Under the pieces are notes generated by a model, which was given only the letters and a program-made list of their open reading frames with translations, made no database searches and was not told the origin of the DNA. Positions 26,198-33,925 of a stretch of DNA of 64,000 bases are shown here, one piece after another; within the stretch, counting starts at the first letter, position 1; each line of letters begins with the position of its first letter. The DNA comes from Pelodictyon luteolum (GTDB taxonomy: Bacteria; Bacteroidota; Chlorobiia; Chlorobiales; Chlorobiaceae), in NCBI RefSeq assembly GCF_001622165.1, contig NZ_LVWG01000018.1:1-64000 (forward strand), written 5' to 3'. The position numbers were made by a program, and so were the translations under genes.

Positions 26198-27277
26198 TTA
26201 GAACTTCACGACAGCGTCAAGCTGGAAGAGGTGCTTTGTATCATCAACCTGATCAGCTGTACCATCAATCTTATTGAAGTTAAAGTACGTTGCACCAAGC
26301 GTCATATTCTGGATGAGCTGGTATGTGCTGCTAATTTTGAAGCCTTCACAGTTTGTCCCACCACCATTACGATCACTGTCAGTCATGGCTGGATTTACCG
26401 CGTCCTCCTCAAGCTGTACATACTCAACCGATCCTTCAATCTGACCGGGATTCTTTGCCTTACCAAGCTTTAAGCCGACAAGCATACCATCCCTACGCGA
26501 ATCTGTAATGCCACTGAAATCGCTATTTTCAGCCATATTAGTAGCAAACTGACCGTAGACCTTCCAGGGTAGGGAAGACACCTTGCCTCCGACACTTCCA
26601 AAAAGCTCGATAATATCATATCCGAGTGATGGATCGGGCATATTATCGTAGCCATAGTAAGAGGCTCCGAGCTGATAGCCTAAATTGCTGACTTCACCCT
26701 TGTAGGATGCCTGTGCGGCCAGAATGTAGGTATCATCGCCAACGGAAGATTCATCATAGAAATATGAACCAGCGACGAGTGAAAGACCATCCTTCTCTTT
26801 TCCTTTGGCATCTTTCCCATACTGCACAGTCGCTCCCTCAATTGTAACGTCGCCGTCCCAGATGAGATCGTCTATAACCGCAAGAGTGCTCTTAGTTGCC
26901 CTCTTACCAAGAATCAAGTTGACATCACCATTGAGGAACATCGGATGATAATCGATATATGCCTCATTCAATAAGATGGTGTCCGCAGCAAAACTGTCAT
27001 CTAGAGTCTCGTTCCTTGAAACCGGATCTGTGTCGTTTCCAGTAGCGAGCTGCAACCCAGCAGATAGCTCCTCGTTAATCCACATGTCGGTTCCAAAACG
27101 GACACGAATACGGTGGCGGTCACGGCTATTATCATCAGTCGTGCTGACATTATCATCAGTCAAACTAGACTCATAACGATAGCGGATATCCCCTTTCCAG
27201 TTCCAGTCTACTGCCTGGGCGTTGCTCGAGAACCCGAGAACGGCAGCCAGACCGATTAACATTGCTGTTTTTTTCAT
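26198..27277 (-). CDS. Outer-membrane porin, probably phosphate-regulated
   Basis: This 359-residue protein has a signal peptide (MKKTAMLIGLAAVLGF...AQA) and then alternating hydrophobic/polar strands typical of a 16- to 18-strand porin, ending in VVKF with the C-terminal phenylalanine needed for BamA recognition. Start RIRVRFG and YYGYD-type strands are clear. It fits the putative porin families of Gram-negative bacteria. Its gene is clearly more AT-rich than its neighbours. A four-repeat Pho-box-like array 77 bp upstream and the following pstS genes suggest a phosphate- or polyphosphate-selective channel, similar in role to OprP/PhoE; the selectivity is inference. Confidence 0.8.
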   Translation of the reverse strand: MKKTAMLIGLAAVLGFSSNAQAVDWNWKGDIRYRYESSLTDDNVSTTDDNSRDRHRIRVRFGTDMWINEELSAGLQLATGNDTDPVSRNETLDDSFAADTILLNEAYIDYHPMFLNGDVNLILGKRATKSTLAVIDDLIWDGDVTIEGATVQYGKDAKGKEKDGLSLVAGSYFYDESSVGDDTYILAAQASYKGEVSNLGYQLGASYYGYDNMPDPSLGYDIIELFGSVGGKVSSLPWKVYGQFATNMAENSDFSGITDSRRDGMLVGLKLGKAKNPGQIEGSVEYVQLEEDAVNPAMTDSDRNGGGTNCEGFKISSTYQLIQNMTLGATYFNFNKIDGTADQVDDTKHLFQLDAVVKF

Positions 27278-27353
27278 GATATGGTTTGGTTGGTTTGCGT
27301 AATGTGTTGCATGATTGATTCTTTTTTCATGCGCTGATAATCTAGGCCTCCAG

Positions 27354-27392
27354 TGTTACAGGACTGTTAAGGCTTTGTAAAGAGATTGTTAA
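27354..27392 (-). promoter_or_regulatory. Four-repeat Pho-box-like array before the porin
   Basis: On the plus strand tgttac, tgttaa, tgtaaa and tgttaa start at 27354, 27365, 27376 and 27387, an exact 11-bp period. Read on the coding (minus) strand these are TTAACA-like sites spaced by 5 bp, the layout of the Bacillus PhoP box and of PhoB-type tandem repeats. A possible -10 (TAGATT, 27339-27344) lies 9 bp downstream of the array. The porin start is 77 bp downstream. Confidence 0.75.
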
Positions 27393-27403
27393 CTGAGTCT
27401 TCA

Positions 27404-27664
27404 TCATATCTTCAAATCAGTGATCACCACCGCCCCGTGGAAGCGGCGATCAGGGAAAATGACCCGCCCTTTCTGGTTGATGACGACATGGGGATATCCC
27501 GCTTCGTCAAGCAGCGCGAGGATTTTAGCAAGATCCTTTCGACCGGCGGGCTTGATGATGATGTCGGCCAGGGCATCGACTTTCTTTACACTGTGGCGGG
27601 AGAGTTCCTCCCGGAGAAAGAACTCGCCCGCCACCGCTGTTTTCAGCGCTTCAAGGTTCAACAT
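27404..27664 (-). CDS. Small MurB-like FAD-subdomain fragment protein
   Basis: This 86-residue protein has a strong ribosome-binding site (AAGGAGG, 5 nt before the ATG). Residues about 22-84 follow the pattern of the first FAD-binding subdomain of MurB/PCMH flavoproteins: LSRHSVKKVDALADIIIKP, a helix KDLAKILALLDEAG, then a strand YPHVVI and PDRRFHGAVVI. The glycine-rich GGGSN loop that holds the FAD diphosphate is replaced by NQKGRV, so flavin binding is doubtful. It is the third gene of a leftward unit with the acyltransferase and GNAT genes. Its function is unknown; it may be a repurposed scaffold. Confidence 0.6.
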   Translation of the reverse strand: MLNLEALKTAVAGEFFLREELSRHSVKKVDALADIIIKPAGRKDLAKILALLDEAGYPHVVINQKGRVIFPDRRFHGAVVITDLKI

Positions 27665-27736
27665 GGTATCCTCCTTCCTGCGGCTTCACGAAAAAACTGC
27701 AGAGCTCCTTACCTGCAGCCCGGCGCCTTAGGGCGC

Positions 27737-28429
27737 CTACCCCCCTGCTATCGGCCGGCGGCCGAGAAGGGCCTGACGCGCGGCCTTCCGCTGTTCCTTG
27801 CGCTCAATGACCGCATGAATGCCCTCGCTGAGCTCCATATAGATGCGGTTGCGGCTGTTCTTGATGCGGCGAAAGAGTTTCAGGATGTCGAGCGTAAGGA
27901 TGATGCGGGTGGAACTGCAGTTCAAATCACCAAACAGGTGTTTGCCCACCACCTCGAACCCGAGCACGCGGGTATGGAAGTTGAAGGGAGAGTTGGCCTC
28001 CCCTTCGAAGACGTCAGTAATGAAATGGGTATAGTCGCGCTCGACCACTTCGGCAGTTGCGGCGCGCATAAGACGCAGCGCAATACGGGGGTTGCGGCGG
28101 TACTCGCCAAGAATCATGAACCGGCCGATTTCAGCATAGCGTCCTGCGGTCCTGAGCTTTTCGACATCTATCCCCGGCTCGAACTTCACTTCGTACCGTT
28201 CGGGCAGTTCAAGCGGCGGATCGTACAGGAGACGGATGACGCCGGCAGGCTTTCCGCTGACCTCGGCAATGAACCAGGACAGGGTATCGCTTTTGAGAAC
28301 ATCCTCGGGGATCTGCCCTTCGACGCCCGCTATCCAGTTCTTCTCGATGCGGAAGACCTGCTCAATGACCTCGAGCACCCGGCTGCGGTCACAGGCGCTC
28401 TCCACTCTCCTGACGGTAACACTCGACAT
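27737..28429 (-). CDS. GNAT-fold acyl-amino-acid-synthase-like protein (FeeM/OlsB-like)
   Basis: This 230-residue protein has a GNAT/LuxI-like fold pattern: an early RVLEVIEQVFRIEKNW, strands WFIAEVSGKPAGVIRLLYD, then EIGRFMI..EYRRNPRIALRLM near residue 105 (the R/E-GR core of FeeM and OlsB). A C-terminal strand VLGFEVVG follows. FeeM and OlsB transfer an acyl group from acyl-ACP to an amino acid. AGGAGG lies 6 nt before the ATG. It follows a PlsC-family gene by 15 bp; this pairing mirrors OlsB with OlsA. Sequence similarity is only at the pattern level, so the substrate is open. Confidence 0.55.
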   Translation of the reverse strand: MSSVTVRRVESACDRSRVLEVIEQVFRIEKNWIAGVEGQIPEDVLKSDTLSWFIAEVSGKPAGVIRLLYDPPLELPERYEVKFEPGIDVEKLRTAGRYAEIGRFMILGEYRRNPRIALRLMRAATAEVVERDYTHFITDVFEGEANSPFNFHTRVLGFEVVGKHLFGDLNCSSTRIILTLDILKLFRRIKNSRNRIYMELSEGIHAVIERKEQRKAARQALLGRRPIAGG

Positions 28430-28444
28430 GGCGGTCCTCCTGGT

Positions 28445-29272
28445 TTAAAGGGCACCCTCCCCGACCGCAAACGGCGGACGGGATACGGACCCGTATGGTT
28501 GTTGGTAAAGTGCATGATGTTCGTTCGGCATGGGTCCCTGATAGCGTTTGCCTGACAGGTCTGCAAGGCAGTGCATGACCCTGTGGGTCACTTCATTTGC
28601 CAGTGCGGCACGCCGCTGCACACCGCCCTGTTCCTCTTTCTTGACGGCACGGTAGGCTTCCGACTGCAGGGTGAAGTCGATCGGGGTGCCCACCCGTATG
28701 ATGGTGCGCCCGAGGATGGGGATGCGTCCCTTCTGTATGCGGAGCGGGAAGTCGATGCCGACAGGGATTACCGGGGCACCGGTCGTGAGGGCAATGTGGC
28801 CGATACCGCTCTTGCCTTTGGCCAGGGCATCGGCATTGCGGTTGCGCCGCCCTTCGGGGAAAATGCCGATGCTCCTGCCGGAAGCGATCTTGCGGCAGCA
28901 GCGCTCGACGGTATCTTCCGCCATCCGGACCGGCCGTGAGGATTCTATCCAGGAGAGGGTGGAGCGCTTGTTATAGACATAGACGGGATCGATCATCCCC
29001 ATCAGCTTGCCGAGTACCGGCACCCTGCCGTACATCCAGTCGATGACGAAGCTGATTGTGCGCCCGCCCATGTGGTAGATGAAAAAGATCGGGACCATCA
29101 ACGCTTCAGCAGAATTGTTGTGGTTGAAGGCGAAAATGTATGGCCGTCCGTCACCGGGCAGGTTCCCGAGCCCTTCCGCCTTCAAAAGGAAGAAGTTCGG
29201 AAGCATCAGGAGCCGGAGGAGCAGCGCCCGCATCGGGGAGAGCCGGGGAAGCGGCCTGAAGTAGTCTTTCAT
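28445..29272 (-). CDS. PlsC-family lysophospholipid/lyso-lipid acyltransferase
   Basis: This 275-residue membrane-associated acyltransferase has block I NHNNSAEA, block III FPEGRRN and a later IPVGIDFP (block IV). In canonical PlsC proteins block I is H-x4-D; here the catalytic position is H-x4-E, a rarer variant. The family adds an acyl chain to a lyso-lipid at the inner leaflet. It starts a three-gene leftward unit with the GNAT-like and MurB-like proteins. A Pho-box-like array lies 78 bp upstream. With a GNAT partner, an OlsA-like role on an acyl amino acid is as likely as 1-acylglycerol-phosphate. Confidence 0.75.
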   Translation of the reverse strand: MKDYFRPLPRLSPMRALLLRLLMLPNFFLLKAEGLGNLPGDGRPYIFAFNHNNSAEALMVPIFFIYHMGGRTISFVIDWMYGRVPVLGKLMGMIDPVYVYNKRSTLSWIESSRPVRMAEDTVERCCRKIASGRSIGIFPEGRRNRNADALAKGKSGIGHIALTTGAPVIPVGIDFPLRIQKGRIPILGRTIIRVGTPIDFTLQSEAYRAVKKEEQGGVQRRAALANEVTHRVMHCLADLSGKRYQGPMPNEHHALYQQPYGSVSRPPFAVGEGAL

Positions 29273-29349
29273 ACGCAGTAAGCCTTATTGGCTGAGCCGC
29301 CAAGAAGCGGCAGGGGTTTTCAGGGTACAGAAGAAAGAACGTCTTTATG

Positions 29350-29388
29350 TGTTGACGAACAGTTACGGGGGTGCAACGATTCTGCAAA
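29350..29388. promoter_or_regulatory. Four-repeat Pho-box-like array before the acyltransferase
   Basis: Half-sites tgttga, agttac, tgcaac and tgcaaa start at 29350, 29361, 29372 and 29383, again exactly 11 bp apart. The array lies 78 bp upstream of the PlsC-like gene and 105 bp upstream of the divergent methyltransferase gene. Matches to the porin array are weaker per half-site but the period and distance are the same. Confidence 0.65.
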
Positions 29389-29492
29389 TTTGAAGAGGGT
29401 GCGGGAAGGGCCGGAGGAGGGAAATTGAAACAAATAATGCGTCGGGGCTGTTTTAAGCTTTGTGCAGATAAACGATTTTTTATTTTCCCCCT

Positions 29493-30182
29493 ATGACAAA
29501 CCATTGGCACAGTTCAGAAAAATTCAACCGGCAGGCAGAAGGCTGGGACGACAATCCCCGCAGACTCGCCATTGCCGAAGCCGTCTTCAAGGCTCTTGCC
29601 GAAGCGGTACAATTCACCGAGAGAACCGAAGCGCTTGAATTCGGATGCGGGACAGGCCTGGTGACCATGCAGGTCGCCCCTCGGGTACGGAAGGTGACGG
29701 CCATCGACACCTCGCACCGGATGCTCGGCGTGCTTGAGGGCAAGATCATGGCGACAGGGACGAAGAACATCGACTCTCGCTGCCTTGACTTGACCGTCCC
29801 AGAAGAAATGCGCCGTCTGCCGAAAGGGCACTTCAACGTCATATACGCGAGCATGACGCTCCATCACATCGACGACACATCCTCGTTCCTTCAGGAACTT
29901 TCGGAGCTGCTCGCCCCCGGCGGAACGCTTGCCATGGCGGACCTTGACCTCGAAGATGGCTTTTTCCATGACGATGCCGATGAGAAGGTCCATCCCGGAT
30001 TCGAGCGGCCGGCCCTTGCGGCCATGCTTCTGGCGGCAGGCCTCCAGAACCCGACGTTCCGGACCGCAGCCACTATCGAAAAGAAAAACCGGACAGGAAG
30101 AGAAGCATCCTACCCCATATTCCTCGCCACGGCAACCAAACCGGAAGCCTCGAAGGAACAGCCGGAGAGCGCGGCCGAATGA
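29493..30182 (+). CDS. Class I SAM-dependent methyltransferase
   Basis: This 229-residue protein has motif I LEFGCGTGLVT near residue 48, an acidic motif II end (AIDTSHRML) near 71, and motif post-I/II patterns (FNVIYASMTLHHID) near 115. It is a soluble Rossmann-fold methyltransferase of the Methyltransf_11/25 type. No good ribosome-binding site is seen before the ATG. It overlaps the next HAD gene by 4 bp. It is divergent from the acyltransferase gene, and the shared gap contains the Pho-box-like array, so phosphate control of both sides is possible. The methyl acceptor is unknown. Confidence 0.8.
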   Translation: MTNHWHSSEKFNRQAEGWDDNPRRLAIAEAVFKALAEAVQFTERTEALEFGCGTGLVTMQVAPRVRKVTAIDTSHRMLGVLEGKIMATGTKNIDSRCLDLTVPEEMRRLPKGHFNVIYASMTLHHIDDTSSFLQELSELLAPGGTLAMADLDLEDGFFHDDADEKVHPGFERPALAAMLLAAGLQNPTFRTAATIEKKNRTGREASYPIFLATATKPEASKEQPESAAE

Positions 30183-30841
30183 GCTGCAAGGCGGTCATCT
30201 TCGACCTTGACGGGACCCTGCTCGATACCCTCAAGGACCTCTCCGTCACCCTCAATGCCGTGCTCTCGGCAAACGGCCACCCCACACATCCGCTCGAACA
30301 CTGCCGCTACCTTGTCGGCAGCGGCATGCGCGAACTCGTCCGCAAAGCCCTTCCTGACGGAGTCGGCACACCCGACACCATCGAGAGGATCCTCGGGGAA
30401 CTTCTGGAGCAGTACGCACTCAACTGGAACGTGCACTCGCGCCCCTACCCGGGCATTCCGGGAATGCTCGACGGGCTGGAGCGGCTTGGAATGAAAAAAG
30501 CCATTCTCTCCAACAAGGCCGACCGGTTTACGAAGCTCTGTGCCCGGCATCTTCTTGCAGACTGGCATTTTGATGTTGTCATGGGCCACCATGACGCAAT
30601 CGAGCACAAGCCCTCACCCGAAGGGGCGCTCCTCGTAGCGGAAATGATGGGTGAAAAACCCTCTGACATTCTCTATGTCGGCGATACCGGCATCGACATG
30701 CTGACGGCCAACCGTGCCGGCATGTACCCGCTTGGCGTACTCTGGGGGTTCCGGCCTGAAGCGGAGCTGGTGGAAGCCGGAGCACGATCTCTTACCTCAG
30801 ATCCCGAAGGGATACTCCGCCATCTTGAGAGCTGCCCCTGA
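30179..30841 (+). CDS. HAD phosphatase, phosphoglycolate phosphatase-like
   Basis: This 220-residue HAD subfamily I enzyme has FDLDGTLLDTLKDL (nucleophile D9), ILSNKADRF (motif II), lysine in HKPSPEG and YVGDTGIDML (motif IV). The NKADRF and GDTGID patterns are typical of Gph, which removes phosphate from 2-phosphoglycolate; other small phosphates are also possible. It begins inside the last codons of the methyltransferase gene (ATGA overlap), so translation is coupled. It converges on the metallophosphoesterase gene with 38 bp between. Confidence 0.8.
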   Translation: MSCKAVIFDLDGTLLDTLKDLSVTLNAVLSANGHPTHPLEHCRYLVGSGMRELVRKALPDGVGTPDTIERILGELLEQYALNWNVHSRPYPGIPGMLDGLERLGMKKAILSNKADRFTKLCARHLLADWHFDVVMGHHDAIEHKPSPEGALLVAEMMGEKPSDILYVGDTGIDMLTANRAGMYPLGVLWGFRPEAELVEAGARSLTSDPEGILRHLESCP

Positions 30842-30879
30842 AGGCGCAGTGGGCGTGACGATCTCGGGAGTGAAACCCG

Positions 30880-31953
30880 TCAGGCAAGAAGGTGAAGGCG
30901 GGAGAAGACGTAGTCAAGGGAGTCCTCGTTCAGCACAATCCTGTAGTACCCTGTCGATCCCAGTTCATGCGGGCTGTTGTCGCGGTCGCTCGTAAAGCGG
31001 CGGCTCCGTTTTCCGTTGTACCAGTAGACAAGCCGGATGCGGTTTCCCTCGATTTCAAGGGCGGTAATGCCCCTTTTTCCGATGGCGCACCCTGAATTGA
31101 ACACGCTCGGGATGGTGATGTTATTATAGAGCCCGCTGCGAAGTCCTATCCTTTTTCCCTCGCGGTAGCATGCCTCAAGCTCCCCCTTCAGCTCCGCAAT
31201 CTTCCCTTCGATTGATACCTTCTCACCATTCTCTGCTGATGAATACGCCCTGCAGAGCTCTTCTATCCGGTAGTTGAGGTAGTCGACTTTCGAGAGCGAC
31301 TCGAAAAGGGGACGGTGGGTATGGCCGATGATCGACACAACCTTTGCCTCGTTCGAAAACTCGTAGATGGATTTTTCAATGGCGAACCGGCGGCGGCTGT
31401 TGTAGGCGATCGAGAAGTTCCGGATACCGACCGGCTTTGCGATGTAGCGGAGGAAAAAGATTACGGCCCGGCTGACGATGGGATAGGACTCCCAGAGCAG
31501 CACGGAAGCCTGGTGGCCGTGGAACACAAGGATGGTCTCGTCCCCGTAGGAAAACTTCACCGACTCGACCAGCGAGTCGGCAAGCGGGTAGGAGCGGTTG
31601 CCTGCAAGTTCCGTGTCGTGGTTGCCGATGGTTTTCCAGAGAAACGACGTCCTGCTGAACTCCCCGAAAATATCGTACATGGAGGTCCAGGCCCGGGAAA
31701 TCTCATCGAGCGGGAACTTGAAGAGTTCCTCTATGTCGCCATTCAACACGAGTCCGTACTGTTCCGGCAGGTAGTAGTTCGAAAGCATAGCCTCGATGAG
31801 GTCGCTGTTGCGACGGAACTCGTCGCGCCGGCCGCCGTTGCCCATATGGAGGTCGCTGAGGATCAGGACCCGGGTATCGGTTTCAAGGCTTACCTTGCTT
31901 GCGTTCTGGAGCAGTCGCTCCAGATGGGGGTGCTTCTTCTTATGAATGCTCAT
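30880..31953 (-). CDS. Calcineurin-like metallophosphoesterase
   Basis: This 357-residue protein has the full metallophosphoesterase set: ILSDLHMGN near residue 31, LNGDIEEL near 70, IGNHDTE near 111, FHGHQ near 147 and GHTHRP near 216. A dinuclear metal centre is therefore expected. A C-terminal part of about 120 residues, with a helical segment and then strands (INITIPSVFNSG-like), is extra. It resembles UDP-2,3-diacylglucosamine pyrophosphatase-like and Ser/Thr phosphatase-like enzymes but cannot be assigned to either. It is monocistronic on the minus strand. Confidence 0.8.
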   Translation of the reverse strand: MSIHKKKHPHLERLLQNASKVSLETDTRVLILSDLHMGNGGRRDEFRRNSDLIEAMLSNYYLPEQYGLVLNGDIEELFKFPLDEISRAWTSMYDIFGEFSRTSFLWKTIGNHDTELAGNRSYPLADSLVESVKFSYGDETILVFHGHQASVLLWESYPIVSRAVIFFLRYIAKPVGIRNFSIAYNSRRRFAIEKSIYEFSNEAKVVSIIGHTHRPLFESLSKVDYLNYRIEELCRAYSSAENGEKVSIEGKIAELKGELEACYREGKRIGLRSGLYNNITIPSVFNSGCAIGKRGITALEIEGNRIRLVYWYNGKRSRRFTSDRDNSPHELGSTGYYRIVLNEDSLDYVFSRLHLLA

Positions 31954-32011
31954 AGTGACTGCTGTGCCGCGCTTCGCCCTCCTGCCCCTGAATCAGCCGC
32001 CCTCGGGGCCA

Positions 32012-32836
32012 TCATCTGCATACCCTGACAGAACCCGTCCCTTTGAGCGGTCCTCCCCTGTACAGGAAAAGCGAAACTGCGGCGTTGGTCCGGATCGCCT
32101 CTTTGACCGCTTCGACATTGCCGCGGCATCGCAGGAGGGTCTTCCATGAGCGAAGGTGTTTCTCCTCGTGGAAGTCGGAGTTAGCGATATAGTTAAATTT
32201 TTTCAACCCCACAACATTAAACAGGTCATCACGGTTTGCGACCTCCCATGCATCGAACATGGTGGCGTATTCTTCATGATTGTTCCAGAGATGCTCGGAA
32301 GGCGCTTCACCCGAGTGGTTCCGGACATACGGGTGACAGGCCACCGATACGGCACCCTGCCGGCGGATCTCCCGGAGCAAGGGCTCCACCGGAAGGTCGG
32401 GGCTTATGAATTCCTTTACGTCGAGGGCGAGGATGTGGTATTTCGAGGTGTTGTTGGTAAGCTCAATGCCGGGGATGAGCAGCATGTTCCATCGCTCCCA
32501 GGCAACCCGGGAGGCCTCCCAGAGTTCGTGCAGGTACTCGCTGAACCGTTCGGGTGGCACGCTGCAGTGCGGACCGGGCAGCTGGAAGCTCGCGGTGTCA
32601 AGCACATGGTCGGTAATGGCAATCACGTCGAAGCCGGTGCTGCCGTACAGTTCGACCACATCCTGAAGCGAAAGCTCGCCATCGCTCCAGCGTGTATGGA
32701 TATGGAAATCACAGTACAGCCAGTCCATATGGATCGCACAATAAGGGTGGGAAAAGGGGCGCAGAGGGACCGCAGACAAGGTAGGATATTCCATTCCCTG
32801 AATTCCACCGTTATTGTTAACTTCATGAAAAATCAC
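32012..32836 (-). CDS. PHP-domain phosphoesterase
   Basis: This protein of up to 274 residues contains the PHP motif I CDFHIHTRWSDGE (about residue 42-54), AITDHVLDT near 77, a CHPYVRNH motif and an NSDFHEE motif near the C-terminus. These are metal ligands of the polymerase/histidinol-phosphatase fold, shared with bacterial RNase AM/3',5'-nucleotide phosphatases. The listed start is a GTG with AAGGG upstream; an ATG at 32728 that begins MDWLYCDFH is also possible. It is divergent from trmH with a 25-bp gap. Confidence 0.8.
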   Translation of the reverse strand: MIFHEVNNNGGIQGMEYPTLSAVPLRPFSHPYCAIHMDWLYCDFHIHTRWSDGELSLQDVVELYGSTGFDVIAITDHVLDTASFQLPGPHCSVPPERFSEYLHELWEASRVAWERWNMLLIPGIELTNNTSKYHILALDVKEFISPDLPVEPLLREIRRQGAVSVACHPYVRNHSGEAPSEHLWNNHEEYATMFDAWEVANRDDLFNVVGLKKFNYIANSDFHEEKHLRSWKTLLRCRGNVEAVKEAIRTNAAVSLFLYRGGPLKGTGSVRVCR

Positions 32837-32861
32837 GCCACACCCTTAAACCTCAAGCCCA

Positions 32862-33521
32862 TTGATTGACAGCGAACGATTCAGGCAAATCAGGAGCATG
32901 CTCCGCCGCCGCCAACCGGACCTGACGGTGGTCATGGACAATGTCAACAAACCCCACAACCTCTCCGCCCTCATCAGGAGCTGCGATGCCGTCGGCATCC
33001 ACGACCTGCACGCCGTTTCGAAACAGCGATCCATCCATACCCGGCAGCATGCCGCAGCGGGCTCAAGCCGCTGGACCCGGCTGCACCTCTGGCATGAGAT
33101 CAAGGAGCCCTGCAGTGCTCTCCGCCGGGAGGGCATGCAGCTGCTTGCGGCAACCAACGTTGCGGCAGCCGTTGACTTCAGGGAGATCGATTACACCCTC
33201 CCGACCGCCGTAATCCTCGGTGCGGAATGGGACGGGGTATCGAAGGAGGCCATAGGAGAGGCCGACCGGACGATCATGGTACAGACGCACGGGATGGTGG
33301 AGTCGCTGAACGTCTCGGTGGCAGCTGCAGTGATCCTCTTCGAAGCAGAACGACAGCGTAGCCTGAAGGGAATGTACAGGGAACTCCGGATGGAAGAGGA
33401 ACAATACCGGAGGCTGCTCTTCGAGCTATCCTACCCCCGCCTTGCCGAGCAGCTCACCCTAAAAAAGCTCCCCTACCCCGCACTTGATGAGGACGGCGGC
33501 ATATTCCCCTTGGAGATGTAG
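32862..33521 (+). CDS. trmH: tRNA (guanosine-18-2'-O)-methyltransferase
   Basis: This 219-residue SPOUT methyltransferase has the opening ERFRQIRSMLRRRQPDLTVVMDNV, which aligns with the TrmH N-terminus. The SPOUT motifs follow: NKPHNLSALIRSCDA near residue 28, VILGAEWDGVS near 122 and VESLNVSVAAAVILFE near 145. It methylates G18 in the D-loop of tRNA. The start is a TTG at 32862; the ATG at 32898 would remove conserved N-terminal residues. It overlaps the next minus-strand gene by 49 bp at the 3' ends. Confidence 0.9.
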   Translation: MIDSERFRQIRSMLRRRQPDLTVVMDNVNKPHNLSALIRSCDAVGIHDLHAVSKQRSIHTRQHAAAGSSRWTRLHLWHEIKEPCSALRREGMQLLAATNVAAAVDFREIDYTLPTAVILGAEWDGVSKEAIGEADRTIMVQTHGMVESLNVSVAAAVILFEAERQRSLKGMYRELRMEEEQYRRLLFELSYPRLAEQLTLKKLPYPALDEDGGIFPLEM

Positions 33522-33832
33522 CAGGTAAACCGGCCCTCGCCCTCCCTGCCTTCGATATGGCGGTGAAGAAGCCAGAGCAGATGGTCTATTTCATCAAGAA
33601 GCCGGGAGTGGTTGAACGCAAGGGCGACGAGGAACATCGGGAACGAGATGTGCTCACGGCGGAGCTTGCGGAGTACGTTGCCCATCGCACGGGCCATCAC
33701 AGGAAAACCGGGTGACTGTTCGGGTATTATCGACGGAGCATCGGGAGGCAGGGGCGCGTAATCGCAACTGAAACAGAAATCCTCGTTCCCGTCCCATTCG
33801 ATGACGATACGGTATGGTTTTGGCGCACTCAT
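33473..33832 (-). CDS. Hypothetical protein
   Basis: This 119-residue protein starts MSAPKPYRIVIEWDGNEDFCF, with an ATG at 33832 preferred over a TTG two codons upstream. It has a short beta-like N-terminus, a proline-rich stretch (LPPDAPSIIPEQ), then a helix with an amphipathic NVLRKLRREHISFPMFLVALAFNHSRLLDEIDHLL pattern, written here only to show its helical nature in pieces. No known domain was recognised. Its 3' end overlaps trmH by 49 bp on the opposite strand, and it appears to be a real small gene because of codon use and the intact frame. Confidence 0.45.
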   Translation of the reverse strand: MSAPKPYRIVIEWDGNEDFCFSCDYAPLPPDAPSIIPEQSPGFPVMARAMGNVLRKLRREHISFPMFLVALAFNHSRLLDEIDHLLWLLHRHIEGREGEGRFTCYISKGNMPPSSSSAG

Positions 33833-33902
33833 ACACAAGCGGTTTTAGCGCTATATAACCAATTCACGGAACGCGGCACAGCCAGCTTTGTTAAGGCTCT
33901 GC

Positions 33903-33925
33903 AAAAAAAAGAAGCCTAAGGCTCC
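33903..33925 (-). terminator. Terminator overlapping the small coiled-coil gene stop
   Basis: The stem ggagcc / ggcttc (33911-33925, with a G-U pair and loop TTA) includes the stop codon of the gene ending at 33916. On the minus strand it is followed by seven to eight U (33903-33910). Confidence 0.75.
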
